DNA from: G963668345 sp965226215
GTDB taxonomy: Bacteria > Acidobacteriota > Terriglobia > Bryobacterales > UBA6623
Length of the DNA stretch: 64,000 nucleotides
Assembly (NCBI GenBank): GCA_965226215.1
Contig: CBDDCH010000001.1
Location: 186,001 to 250,000 of the forward strand
Direction of reading: 5' to 3'
Each line of letters opens with the position of its first letter. The stretch's first letter is position 1. Shown here in pieces: positions 29,207 through 36,291 of this stretch. Made by a program: the position numbers and the translations under genes. The notes under the pieces were generated by a model that was given only the letters and a program-made list of their open reading frames with translations, ran no database searches and was not told where the DNA came from.

Positions 29207-29257
29207 CAGTGACTCTTAATCACTAGGTTCGGGGTTCGAGTCCCCGCGCGCTCACCA
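29207..29257 (+). pseudogene. 3' fragment of tRNA-Lys(CTT)
   Basis: The sequence folds as an anticodon arm (AGTGA, loop CTCTTAA with anticodon CTT at 29215-29217, TCACT), a short variable region, a T arm (CGGGG TTCGAGT CCCCG), then the acceptor strand CGCGCTC, A and CCA (29255-29257). Upstream there is AT-rich sequence instead of the acceptor 5' strand and D arm. Such 3' tRNA pieces typically mark the distal attachment site left by a tRNA-integrating element. No integrase is seen here. Confidence 0.75.
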
Positions 29258-29279
29258 CATGAATATTGAATATAATCAG

Positions 29280-29610
29280 TCAATTAGGTGTAAAGCGCCC
29301 GGCTACTGAAGAAACATTGATCATCAGACCATCGCCGCGCAACCGCATTCCAGGAAGAACTTCGTGGAGGCAATAGAAAGCCCCCTTGAGGCCTACATCC
29401 ACGATGCCTTCGAAATCCTCTGTGGTTAATTCGCCCAGCCACCGGCGCCGAACGTTGATTGCGGCGTTGTTGACAAGGATGTGAATAGGACCGAATTGTT
29501 GCTCGACCCATTGCACAAGGACACGGATGGCGCCCCGATCAGAGATGTCCGCTGACCTCGGCAGCAGTCGCTGAGCAGCCTCGCCCGAGGCGATTATAAT
29601 AACGAAACCT
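29280..29610 (-). pseudogene. Short-chain dehydrogenase/reductase (SDR) remnant
   Basis: The frame reads ASGEAAQRLLPRSADISDRG, then LVNNAAINVRRRWLGEL (the NNAG-type motif) and MINVSSVAGRFTPN before a stop. These are the middle strands of a Rossmann-fold SDR. The N-terminal TGxxxGxG cofactor loop and the YxxxK catalytic part are missing at the two ends, so this is a fragment of about 110 residues. It lies between the tRNA fragment and the PP2C gene in locally AT-richer sequence; the spacer up to 29746 shows no gene. Confidence 0.75.
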
Positions 29611-29746
29611 TAAGAGCCCTTGCTTATACGGATCAAGAAGCAAGAGATTCCAAATCCCTAGGTTGCACGGTTGTAAGAGAAACAAGGTCTTTGACTGCTC
29701 TAATGAGTCCACAATCAGTTGCTGATCAGTTGAAGTTGATGGAGGA

Positions 29747-30478
29747 TCATCCGACGTTAGCCACCAGGACGGCGGTGGTATTGTCCGGCCCGCCTTTTTC
29801 AAGCGCTGCCTTGATCAGCGCTTCACATTTGGCTTGCACTGGTTCAGGTTCGGCGAGCATGGCGGCTAAATGCTCCTCCCCGGTGACACCGTGGAGGCCG
29901 TCGGAGCAGAGCAATAAAAGGTCGCCGGGCGAGAAATCGATCTCGTGAGTCTGGACTTCGATGTCATCCGCGGTTCCGACGGCTTTGGTGAGGACGTTGC
30001 GATAGGGGTGTGTGCGAAGCTGCTCGTCGGTCAAACCGAGTCCTCGGCCGACATCGTTGACCCAGGTGTGGTCGGTTGTGACGCAGTAGAGTTCGCCGCG
30101 CGTTCGCAGGTATACTCGGCTGTCTCCCACGCTCGCAATGTGCGCCTTCGGAAGTTTAATCAGCACCGCCACCACCGTCGTTCCCATGCCCGTATAGGCG
30201 GAGTCTTCCTGGGCCTTCGTGCGCACTCTTTCGTTGGCCAGCTCAATGGCCCGAGGCAAGGAGTCGGCGGACGTTCGCTCCCCAGCGGATTCGATTTCGG
30301 AAACCAGCGTGTCCGCCGCAATCTGGGAAGCTAGCTCACCGGCCTGGGCGCCCCCCATGCCGTCCGCCACGAGGTACAGGCCCGATTCGGGGTTCGTCAC
30401 GAAACGGTCTTCGTTGTTGGTGCGCACCAATCCCACATGGGACATGCCGAAAGAGTCGATGATGGGCGGCGCGGGCAT
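29747..30478 (-). CDS. PP2C-family serine/threonine protein phosphatase
   Basis: The protein is 243 residues and covers the whole PP2C domain: SHVGLVRTNNEDRF, LYLVADGMGGAQAGELAS, HIASVGDSRVYL, LLLLCSDGLHGV and GGPDNTTAVLV. These acidic residues bind the two metal ions that hydrolyse phospho-Ser/Thr. It is a soluble, Stp-like stand-alone phosphatase. No Ser/Thr kinase is adjacent. Its first seven codons (MPAPPII) lie inside a 217-bp tandem duplication. An internal Met12 (MSHVG) begins the domain and could be an alternative start. Confidence 0.93.
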   Translation of the reverse strand: MPAPPIIDSFGMSHVGLVRTNNEDRFVTNPESGLYLVADGMGGAQAGELASQIAADTLVSEIESAGERTSADSLPRAIELANERVRTKAQEDSAYTGMGTTVVAVLIKLPKAHIASVGDSRVYLRTRGELYCVTTDHTWVNDVGRGLGLTDEQLRTHPYRNVLTKAVGTADDIEVQTHEIDFSPGDLLLLCSDGLHGVTGEEHLAAMLAEPEPVQAKCEALIKAALEKGGPDNTTAVLVANVG

Positions 30479-30890
30479 GTCTGGGGTAAGTCGGAGTTGG
30501 CTCCCGATCTCCTTACGATGCAGTAGCCTGCCGAACCTGGCCCTGCAGCCGGTCTACCTGCACCTGGGTTCCTGGGGATGCTGCTTCACGCCGCAGAACG
30601 GCAAAGCCGACGACGCAGTTCAGTCGAGGTGAAAAGGCCGGGCTGGTCAGCCGCCCTACTTCCTTATCTTCCACGATGATGGGCGGCGCGGGCATGTCTG
30701 GGGTAAGTCGGAGTTGGCTCCCGATCTCCTTACGATGCAGTAGCCTGCCGAACCTGGCCCTGCAGCCGGTCTACCTGCACCTGGGTTCCTGGGGATGCTG
30801 CTTCACGCCGCAGAACGGCAAAGCCGACGACGCAGTTCAGTCGAGGTGAAAAGGCCGGGCTGGTCAGCCGCCCTACTTCCTTATCTTCCA
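30457..30890. repeat. 217-bp perfect tandem duplication
   Basis: Units 30457-30673 and 30674-30890 look identical. Each begins with CGATGATGGG, and a third copy of this decamer follows at 30891-30900. The unit contains the 3' end of the YgfZ-like gene and the 5' end of the PP2C gene. Before duplication the decamer lay once in each gene, so recombination at this 10-bp microhomology explains the event. Confidence 0.92.
30513..30695 (-). CDS. Chimeric ORF created by the tandem duplication
   Basis: The 60-residue frame fuses the first seven codons of the PP2C phosphatase (MPAPPII) to the last 53 residues of the YgfZ-like protein (VEDKEVGRLTSPAF onward). It also inherits the region upstream of the PP2C start, so it may be translated. 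A stable function is unlikely, because the fragment is only the C-terminal barrel part of YgfZ. Confidence 0.5.
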   Translation of the reverse strand: MPAPPIIVEDKEVGRLTSPAFSPRLNCVVGFAVLRREAASPGTQVQVDRLQGQVRQATAS

Positions 30891-31674
30891 CGATGATGGG
30901 TGACCCTTCCGTCGGCACTGTATCACCCTCCAGTTCCAGGCCGACGAGCAATCGGTTGACTTTGCCTCTCGATCGGACTCTTTCCACGATCTCCTGGCCG
31001 AGGTAGCAACCTTTCGTGAACGACAACGCGTGAAGCTGCTGCGTTTCTTGCGGCAGGTGATTGTCGAAGTCGCTTCCGCATCGTGGGAGTCGGTTTTCGA
31101 CGCGCACTACGCGGTAGTCCTCTTCGGTTGCCGCCGGCGCTCCGGCCGCTTGGAGACTTGCGATTAGCTCAGCTTTTTGCGCCGGCTCGACGAGAATCCA
31201 AAAGCCCGGTTGGCCGCTGATCGAGCTGCGAAGCAGCCGCACGTCACCGCAGGTGCTATGGGAGTGCGGCGCCGCTTCCGGAAGCTTCTCGCCAACGACC
31301 TCACGCGCTATCGATTCGGCACGCGGACCTTCTAGAGCAATCGTGGTCGAGCGGGGCGCCACATCTTCCAGCGTCACATCATCCATGATGATAAACTTTT
31401 CAAGGTGTTGCAGAAGACCTTGCCCCCGCTCCGGCTCGCAATCGAGCAAGAGGTGATCTTCGAAGACGTAGATGCGGCTGTCGGTCTGAATCTGTCCCTG
31501 CACGTTCAGAAAAAAACTATAGCTGCCCTCGCCCGGCCTTAGGCTCTCGATATCGCTGCTGCACATGGCGTGGATCAGCCGAACCCGATCTTCCCCTGTG
31601 ACGCGAATCCTGCCACGCGAGGAGACGTCGAGCCAGGCCGCCGACTCATGCAGCGCTTCGTACCCGTTCGTCAT
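30730..31674 (-). CDS. ygfZ: YgfZ/GcvT-like folate-binding protein
   Basis: The protein is 314 residues. KGCYLGQEIVERVRSRGK near residue 220 is the YgfZ signature with its functional cysteine. The N-terminal half (GRIRVTGEDRVRLIHAMCSSDI) is the aminomethyltransferase-like folate-binding domain, and the C-terminal barrel ends in VVGFAVLRRE. YgfZ proteins help maintain or repair certain [4Fe-4S] enzymes using tetrahydrofolate. The stop lies 1 bp from the start of the region preceding the next gene cluster member, with a membrane-protein gene immediately upstream (gap of 1 bp), so the two are probably cotranscribed. Confidence 0.9.
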   Translation of the reverse strand: MTNGYEALHESAAWLDVSSRGRIRVTGEDRVRLIHAMCSSDIESLRPGEGSYSFFLNVQGQIQTDSRIYVFEDHLLLDCEPERGQGLLQHLEKFIIMDDVTLEDVAPRSTTIALEGPRAESIAREVVGEKLPEAAPHSHSTCGDVRLLRSSISGQPGFWILVEPAQKAELIASLQAAGAPAATEEDYRVVRVENRLPRCGSDFDNHLPQETQQLHALSFTKGCYLGQEIVERVRSRGKVNRLLVGLELEGDTVPTEGSPIIVEDKEVGRLTSPAFSPRLNCVVGFAVLRREAASPGTQVQVDRLQGQVRQATAS

Positions 31675-31675
31675 C

Positions 31676-32107
31676 TCAACTGTGGAGGGTTCTTAGGTAG
31701 GCCCCCAGGGCGAGTACGATCAACCCCGAAATGACAGCACCGGTCATCAAACGGGACCGTTTAGCGTCACGAGCCGCGTCTCCGCTCGGGGGTGTGGAAA
31801 TCAGGAAAAGCATGCCGAAGATGTGTAGCGCCAGCAGAAATTTGATACCGAAAGCCATGTGGTAGGCCGTGACCACACCTTCTTGAAGAATACTGAGCAG
31901 ATTGTAACTTCCCGTGGCTACTAAGATGACGATTACGGCAACAACGATGGGCCGAAAGCGAGCGGCGAGCTGGCTCAGAATCTGTGTGCGCTGGTCCGCA
32001 TCAAGAATTCCAAGGGAAGGGTTTACGATTAGACGTGCATAGATGAGACCGCCGACAGCCACCGCCGCTGCCAGTATGTGCAGCCAGCGGCTGAAAATAT
32101 CTACCAT
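31676..32107 (-). CDS. Four-helix membrane protein (CopD/DUF-like)
   Basis: The 143-residue protein has four hydrophobic segments, at about 7-27, 52-72, 80-101 and 119-138. His residues near membrane boundaries (RWLHILAAAVAVGG; AYHMAFGIKFLLALHIFG) recall CopD-type or haem-binding four-helix proteins. The exact family is uncertain. It is followed on the same strand, one base later, by the ygfZ-like gene, which suggests a two-gene operon. Confidence 0.7.
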   Translation of the reverse strand: MVDIFSRWLHILAAAVAVGGLIYARLIVNPSLGILDADQRTQILSQLAARFRPIVVAVIVILVATGSYNLLSILQEGVVTAYHMAFGIKFLLALHIFGMLFLISTPPSGDAARDAKRSRLMTGAVISGLIVLALGAYLRTLHS

Positions 32108-32175
32108 GAACCCTCCTCACCCCCACGCGCACCTGCCAAAACAACTTCTTACCAAGAGGTGGCTTGGGAACTTGC

Positions 32176-32190
32176 TATTATACCCCGGTG
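32176..32190 (+). promoter_or_regulatory. -10-like TATTAT placed for a leaderless transcript
   Basis: TATTAT at 32176-32181 would put transcription start at 32188, exactly the G of the GTG codon that begins conserved protein sequence. There is no Shine-Dalgarno sequence before this GTG and no clear -35 box. Confidence 0.4.
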
Positions 32191-32820
32191 ATTCACGAGA
32201 TCCTGCCGCTCGGGTTGCTGCAATGCAATTGTTCGATCTTGGGAGATGAAAAGACACGCGAGGCGATCGTAGTCGATCCCGGTGACGAAGTGGATGAAAT
32301 CACGAACGTCTTGGAGCGTCACCAGCTGCGCGTAAAGGCGATCGTCATCACTCACGCCCACATCGACCATATCGGGGGCGCGGCAAAGCTTAAACAGAGC
32401 ACCGGCGCGCCCGTTTACATGAACGAGAAGGATCTAGTGATTCGTGACCAGCTCGACATCCAGGCCGGGTGGATCGGCGTCGAGCCGCCGGAAAAGCCCG
32501 AAATCGACGTGAAGCTTCGTGAGGGGGATTCCATCGCGCTCGCCGAGCAGGCGTTTGATGTGCTCGACACGCCCGGGCACACGCCGGGAAGCATCAGCTT
32601 GCACATACCGAGCCAGGGCAAACTGATTGCCGGAGACACGCTCTTCCGCGACAGCATCGGGCGAACGGACCTGCCGGGAGGGGACTCCCGTCGGATTCTG
32701 GCGTCCATTAAGGAGAAACTTCTGACGCTCGACGACCAAACGATCGTGATTCCCGGCCACGGGCCAGAAACGACGATCGGCAGGGAACGGGAGCTGAACT
32801 ACTTTCTGCGGGGATTGTAA
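32188..32820 (+). CDS. MBL-fold metallo-hydrolase (glyoxalase II-like)
   Basis: From the GTG at 32188 (then IHEILPLGLLQCNCSILGD) the protein is 210 residues. THAHIDHIGG is the HxHxDH metal-binding motif. DTPGHTPGSIS, GDTLFRDSIGRTDLPGG and IPGHGPETTIG provide the remaining histidines and the bridging Asp. The length and motifs fit the short glyoxalase II-like (YcbL-type) hydrolases that cleave thioesters such as S-lactoylglutathione analogues. Extending the frame to a TTG at 32164 adds only non-conserved residues. Confidence 0.9.
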   Translation: MIHEILPLGLLQCNCSILGDEKTREAIVVDPGDEVDEITNVLERHQLRVKAIVITHAHIDHIGGAAKLKQSTGAPVYMNEKDLVIRDQLDIQAGWIGVEPPEKPEIDVKLREGDSIALAEQAFDVLDTPGHTPGSISLHIPSQGKLIAGDTLFRDSIGRTDLPGGDSRRILASIKEKLLTLDDQTIVIPGHGPETTIGRERELNYFLRGL

Positions 32821-32947
32821 GCGTGATATGCGCCCCAACGCAGCTTTTCAGTAGAGGGTCTTGACCTGTCGCGCGGTCCCTCGTGCCGTGTTGCTAGCCC
32901 GCGTTTCTCACAAACTTCGCCGGTTCGCCACAAAACCCGTTGTTCTC

Positions 32948-33090
32948 GTAGGGGCCGACCACCGTGTCGGCCCACTACCGATCAGTACACATTGTTCAGT
33001 GCGAATTTGTGGAAAAGATCGTACATCGACACTACTGGGCGGGCACAGTGGCCCGCCCCTACTCGCTCCTGGTGAGAAAAGCGGGCTAGT
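32948..33090. repeat. Cluster of GTAGGGG hairpins plus a GAGAAAAGCGGG repeat
   Basis: GTAGGGGCCGACCACCGTGT with GCCCACTAC (32948-32978) and CTACTGGGCGGGCACAGTGG with GCCCGCCCCTAC (33032-33063) are two hairpins of the family also seen at 3.1 and 36.2 kb. Next comes TGGTGAGAAAAGCGGGCTAG, which overlaps the 3' end of the cyclase gene and could end its transcript. Confidence 0.7.
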
Positions 33091-34897
33091 ACAGCGCGAT
33101 CGCGCGTCCCGGTCCCCCGTGGCCGCCGCGGACTTTCGGTGCCGCGAACAGGAAGTACGCTTTCTCGGGTAACGCCCCGACGTTCGTGAGGTACTCGACG
33201 CCGACCATCCCTTTGCTGCCAAGCGCCCAATAGGTCATAAGCGCACGTTGAGGCTCGACGCCGCCGAGCGTCGGCCCGTCAGTCGCCACGCAGCGAATCC
33301 CTTTTTCGGCAAGGTACATAATGGCACCAGGGCCAGGCGCCGGCCAGCCCTCGCTCTTGCCGTTCAGCGGGTCCGTCATGCAGCCGTCGGCCTTGTCGGC
33401 ATCGTTGCAGTTGGCGTCGCTATGGCCAGAGTGGAAGATCGCGATCTCACCGGCCTTCAGGTCACCGCTTTCCTTTTCGTACTTCTTGATCGCAGCCACC
33501 GTGATTTCCGGCGAAGCAGGCCAACTCTGACTCTTCGTACTGCCGACCAAACTCTTCACACTAATCACGCGTGACCAGCCGCTGGTTTGCGAGATCGGAA
33601 CTTTTTCCGTCGTGACGTCGCTGGTGCCGCGCGGGCCGTACTTTTCCTCATACTTGGCCAGCCAGGCCTGCACTTCGGAGGCGTAGCTGTTGTTATCGAA
33701 TCCCTCGGGAGGCAGAGCGTAGGCCGGAGGCACGAGGTGCGTGCCGGAGTGCCCGTCCATGGTATGAGTTTGGTTCTGCGCACCGGTGACCGGGTTGTAC
33801 GCGATGTCAATCGTAAGGAATGGCTGCCGGTGGTTCCCTACACCCCGGCCCGGCGACGAAAGGGGTAGACCGTTGGCCATGCGAACGGAGAGGTCCACGG
33901 CGCGCTTGTTGCGAACCGACTCAATAAGTTGCTGCGCAGGCCCGCCGACAATCGCAAAGGCTCGCGCTTCGGCCGTGGCGCTGTCTACCAACTTGGGCCC
34001 TAGCATGCAATAGAACGCACCGGTGGGCGGAAGCCGGCCGTAGCCGGTGCCGCTTTCAGTCCAGAGCATGCCGTGCTTCAAACCCGCGTAGTGGGTGGGT
34101 TCAGCCAAGTCCGGCAACGGCCCCATGCTAGGGCTGTCCGTCCCGGCGGCCAGTACGCCTAGACTGCCTATGTAATCCATGGCCTCGGGTGCTGGGTCCG
34201 GCCATGCCGGAGTCACGCCTTGGACGGGATCGGCAACGAATCGCCGGCCGGCTGGAAACGCCTTGAAATACGTGTCGCTATATCCACTGTGGAAGAGGAC
34301 GACGTCCCCGAAACCAAGTGGACGGTTCTTTTTCTCCCAGGCCAGGACGTGTTTCTTCAACACCAGGCTGCTATGGCCGTTGGCGCCTTTGTCGCGCAGT
34401 TCCCGAACATCGATGACACAGGCTTCGCCCGCGAACTGCCAAGCCGGGATCTGGTCCATGAACGCCAAACCCAGCGGCCCTTCGTTGGGCAGCTTCGAGC
34501 CGGGGCGGGGAATGGAGTGGGGCGGGACATCGATCTGCGTACCCGTGTTCGCGTCCATGGTCAAAATGTCAACGTTGTAGGCGCTGACAGGCCCGATACG
34601 CAGGTAATGATTGAACTGATAATGAGGCCAGCCAATGGAAGGCCAGGTGACCGGATACTCTGCCGCCACCAGCAACGAAAGGTCGATGACTTTCCCCGCG
34701 CTCTCGTGGGAATCGGCGCGCATGGTGGGCAAGGTCAGTACGAGAACAGCCGCCAAGCACAATACAAGCACGAGCCATGGCAAGCCGACGGATCGGCCGG
34801 CCGCTGACGCTCGGCCTCGGTTGCTTTCCGCACTGCCCTTTCCGCCCCTCAGTCGATGAATCACATTCTTACCGAACGTCCTTGTTCTCGTCATCAT
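33086..34897 (-). CDS. Exported tandem cyclase-family protein
   Basis: This 603-residue protein has a hydrophobic segment at 39-58 (GLPWLVLVLCLAAVLVLTLP), a signal or anchor. Two cyclase (kynurenine-formamidase-like) domains follow, about 70-315 and 335-600. Such domains bind metal with HxGTHxDxPxH. Here domain 1 reads NTGTQIDVPPH (117-127), lacking both histidines at the first two positions, and domain 2 reads HSGTHLVPP (about residue 390), lacking the Asp. Each domain repeats GFGDVVLFHSGYSD or AGEIAIFHSGHSD. The split of ligands suggests either an intersubunit site or loss of catalysis. Substrate unknown. Confidence 0.8.
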   Translation of the reverse strand: MMTRTRTFGKNVIHRLRGGKGSAESNRGRASAAGRSVGLPWLVLVLCLAAVLVLTLPTMRADSHESAGKVIDLSLLVAAEYPVTWPSIGWPHYQFNHYLRIGPVSAYNVDILTMDANTGTQIDVPPHSIPRPGSKLPNEGPLGLAFMDQIPAWQFAGEACVIDVRELRDKGANGHSSLVLKKHVLAWEKKNRPLGFGDVVLFHSGYSDTYFKAFPAGRRFVADPVQGVTPAWPDPAPEAMDYIGSLGVLAAGTDSPSMGPLPDLAEPTHYAGLKHGMLWTESGTGYGRLPPTGAFYCMLGPKLVDSATAEARAFAIVGGPAQQLIESVRNKRAVDLSVRMANGLPLSSPGRGVGNHRQPFLTIDIAYNPVTGAQNQTHTMDGHSGTHLVPPAYALPPEGFDNNSYASEVQAWLAKYEEKYGPRGTSDVTTEKVPISQTSGWSRVISVKSLVGSTKSQSWPASPEITVAAIKKYEKESGDLKAGEIAIFHSGHSDANCNDADKADGCMTDPLNGKSEGWPAPGPGAIMYLAEKGIRCVATDGPTLGGVEPQRALMTYWALGSKGMVGVEYLTNVGALPEKAYFLFAAPKVRGGHGGPGRAIALY

Positions 34898-35180
34898 TGA
34901 TCCTTAGTTGCCTTCCTCGTGAAGTCTTGTCGGACCCCGAACCGCGTCGCACCCGCTCTCACGCGCCGGGTGAGCCGGTCAGGCGGGCAGGGTAAAGCGA
35001 GTTACACTGCGCTGGGTCAATAACGAGAGCTTGATCGATCTTCGGGCAGGATGTCAAGGAACGGTTGCTGGACCCTTGAGATGCAGTTGGGCCGTTAATC
35101 CAGCTCGGCCACCAGGAAGATCAAACCCGCCGTCTGGTGAAACCTCTTCAAAGATCGCCCGCCGTCTGCAGCCAATTCAC

Positions 35181-36110
35181 TCATCCACCCAGCAGCCGCC
35201 TCAGATTGCCACCCAGGATCGCGGCCACCTCTTCCGCATCGAGATCGAGCTGCTCAAAAACCGCGAGTTGCGCTTCGAGAACCGCCGCGTTCCACCCGCG
35301 TGGGAAGAAGGATGAGTCCGAGCCGAAGAGCAAACGATTAGCGCCGTAGACGCCTAGCGCTTGCGCGAAGACGGTCTTGAGATCGAGCGGCGGAAGCTGA
35401 TACTTCGTCCAGGAGTTCGAGCTCGACGTGTCGAGATAGACGTTGGGCGCGAGATCGCCCAGCATTAAGACTTCGCGGAAGTAACCCGCGCCAAAGTGAG
35501 GAATCACAAAGTTCACGCTCGGGAACTCAAGGGCCACCCGGTGCAGATCGATCGGGTTCGAGTGGCTCATGTCGAATTTCGACGGCAGTCCCAGCTTGTT
35601 CCGGACACCTACCGTCAGCACGCCCATATGAACGAAGACGACGACGCGGGAGCGCTCCGAAGCAAGCTCGTAGATCGGCTTGAGCCGGTCATCCTGGACG
35701 GAGAAGCGATGCATCGCCGGAAACAGACAAATTCCGCGCAGCCCGAATTTGTCGAGCGCGCGTTCGGTTCGCTCCGCTGCGTCAGGCGCCAGGGGATTGA
35801 GCATGAAATAGCCCCATAGACGATCGGGGAATGCCCGCACAGCGTCAGCCGCCGATTGCTCGTCTCCCGGGACGCTGGCCATCAACACACTCCTCTCAAC
35901 GCCGTGTTTGTCGAGATCTTCCACCCACCGCGCGGCGAGTTGGGCGTTGTCCTCTGGCGGCAGGTCCCACCCGAGTTGCTCGATCATGGTTTCAACAGGC
36001 CGTTCCGACGGCAGATCTTTTTTCTGCGCGGCGAGCGCTTTGAAGAAATTGCGTGAAAAAAGGTGCGCGTGGGCGTCGCGGACAGCGATCTCACCCCAGT
36101 TTGTTTTCAT
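35181..36110 (-). CDS. Amidohydrolase-2-type metal-dependent hydrolase
   Basis: From the ATG at 36110 (MKTNWGEIAVRDAHAHLFSR) the protein is 309 residues. DAHAHLF is the N-terminal HxH metal motif. VVFVHMGV, FVIPHFGAG and LFGSDSSFF supply the later His and Asp of a TIM-barrel amidohydrolase (PF04909 type, which includes decarboxylases and lactonases). No signal peptide is present. Substrate cannot be inferred from neighbours. Confidence 0.85.
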   Translation of the reverse strand: MKTNWGEIAVRDAHAHLFSRNFFKALAAQKKDLPSERPVETMIEQLGWDLPPEDNAQLAARWVEDLDKHGVERSVLMASVPGDEQSAADAVRAFPDRLWGYFMLNPLAPDAAERTERALDKFGLRGICLFPAMHRFSVQDDRLKPIYELASERSRVVVFVHMGVLTVGVRNKLGLPSKFDMSHSNPIDLHRVALEFPSVNFVIPHFGAGYFREVLMLGDLAPNVYLDTSSSNSWTKYQLPPLDLKTVFAQALGVYGANRLLFGSDSSFFPRGWNAAVLEAQLAVFEQLDLDAEEVAAILGGNLRRLLGG

Positions 36111-36183
36111 TAGTTTCCGCACTCCATCTAACCCCAATACTCGTCACTTAAGCTGTGATGGGACCAACAAATTCCCCCGCTTG

Positions 36184-36258
36184 GACCGGCGGGATCGCCG
36201 GTCCCTACCGCCGCAGCTTGAGACGACTCAAAGTAGGGACAAGCGGTCTCGCTTGTCC
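36184..36258. repeat. Inverted pair of GTAGGGA hairpin repeats
   Basis: GACCGGCGGGATCGCCGGTC followed by CCTAC (36184-36208), and GTAGGGACAAGCGGTCTCGC with TTGTCC (36233-36258), point toward each other. The stems differ, but the GTAGGGA flank is shared. Confidence 0.7.
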
Positions 36259-36291
36259 ACGGCGCCCTCTGGTCGCCGCTGGGACCACGTG

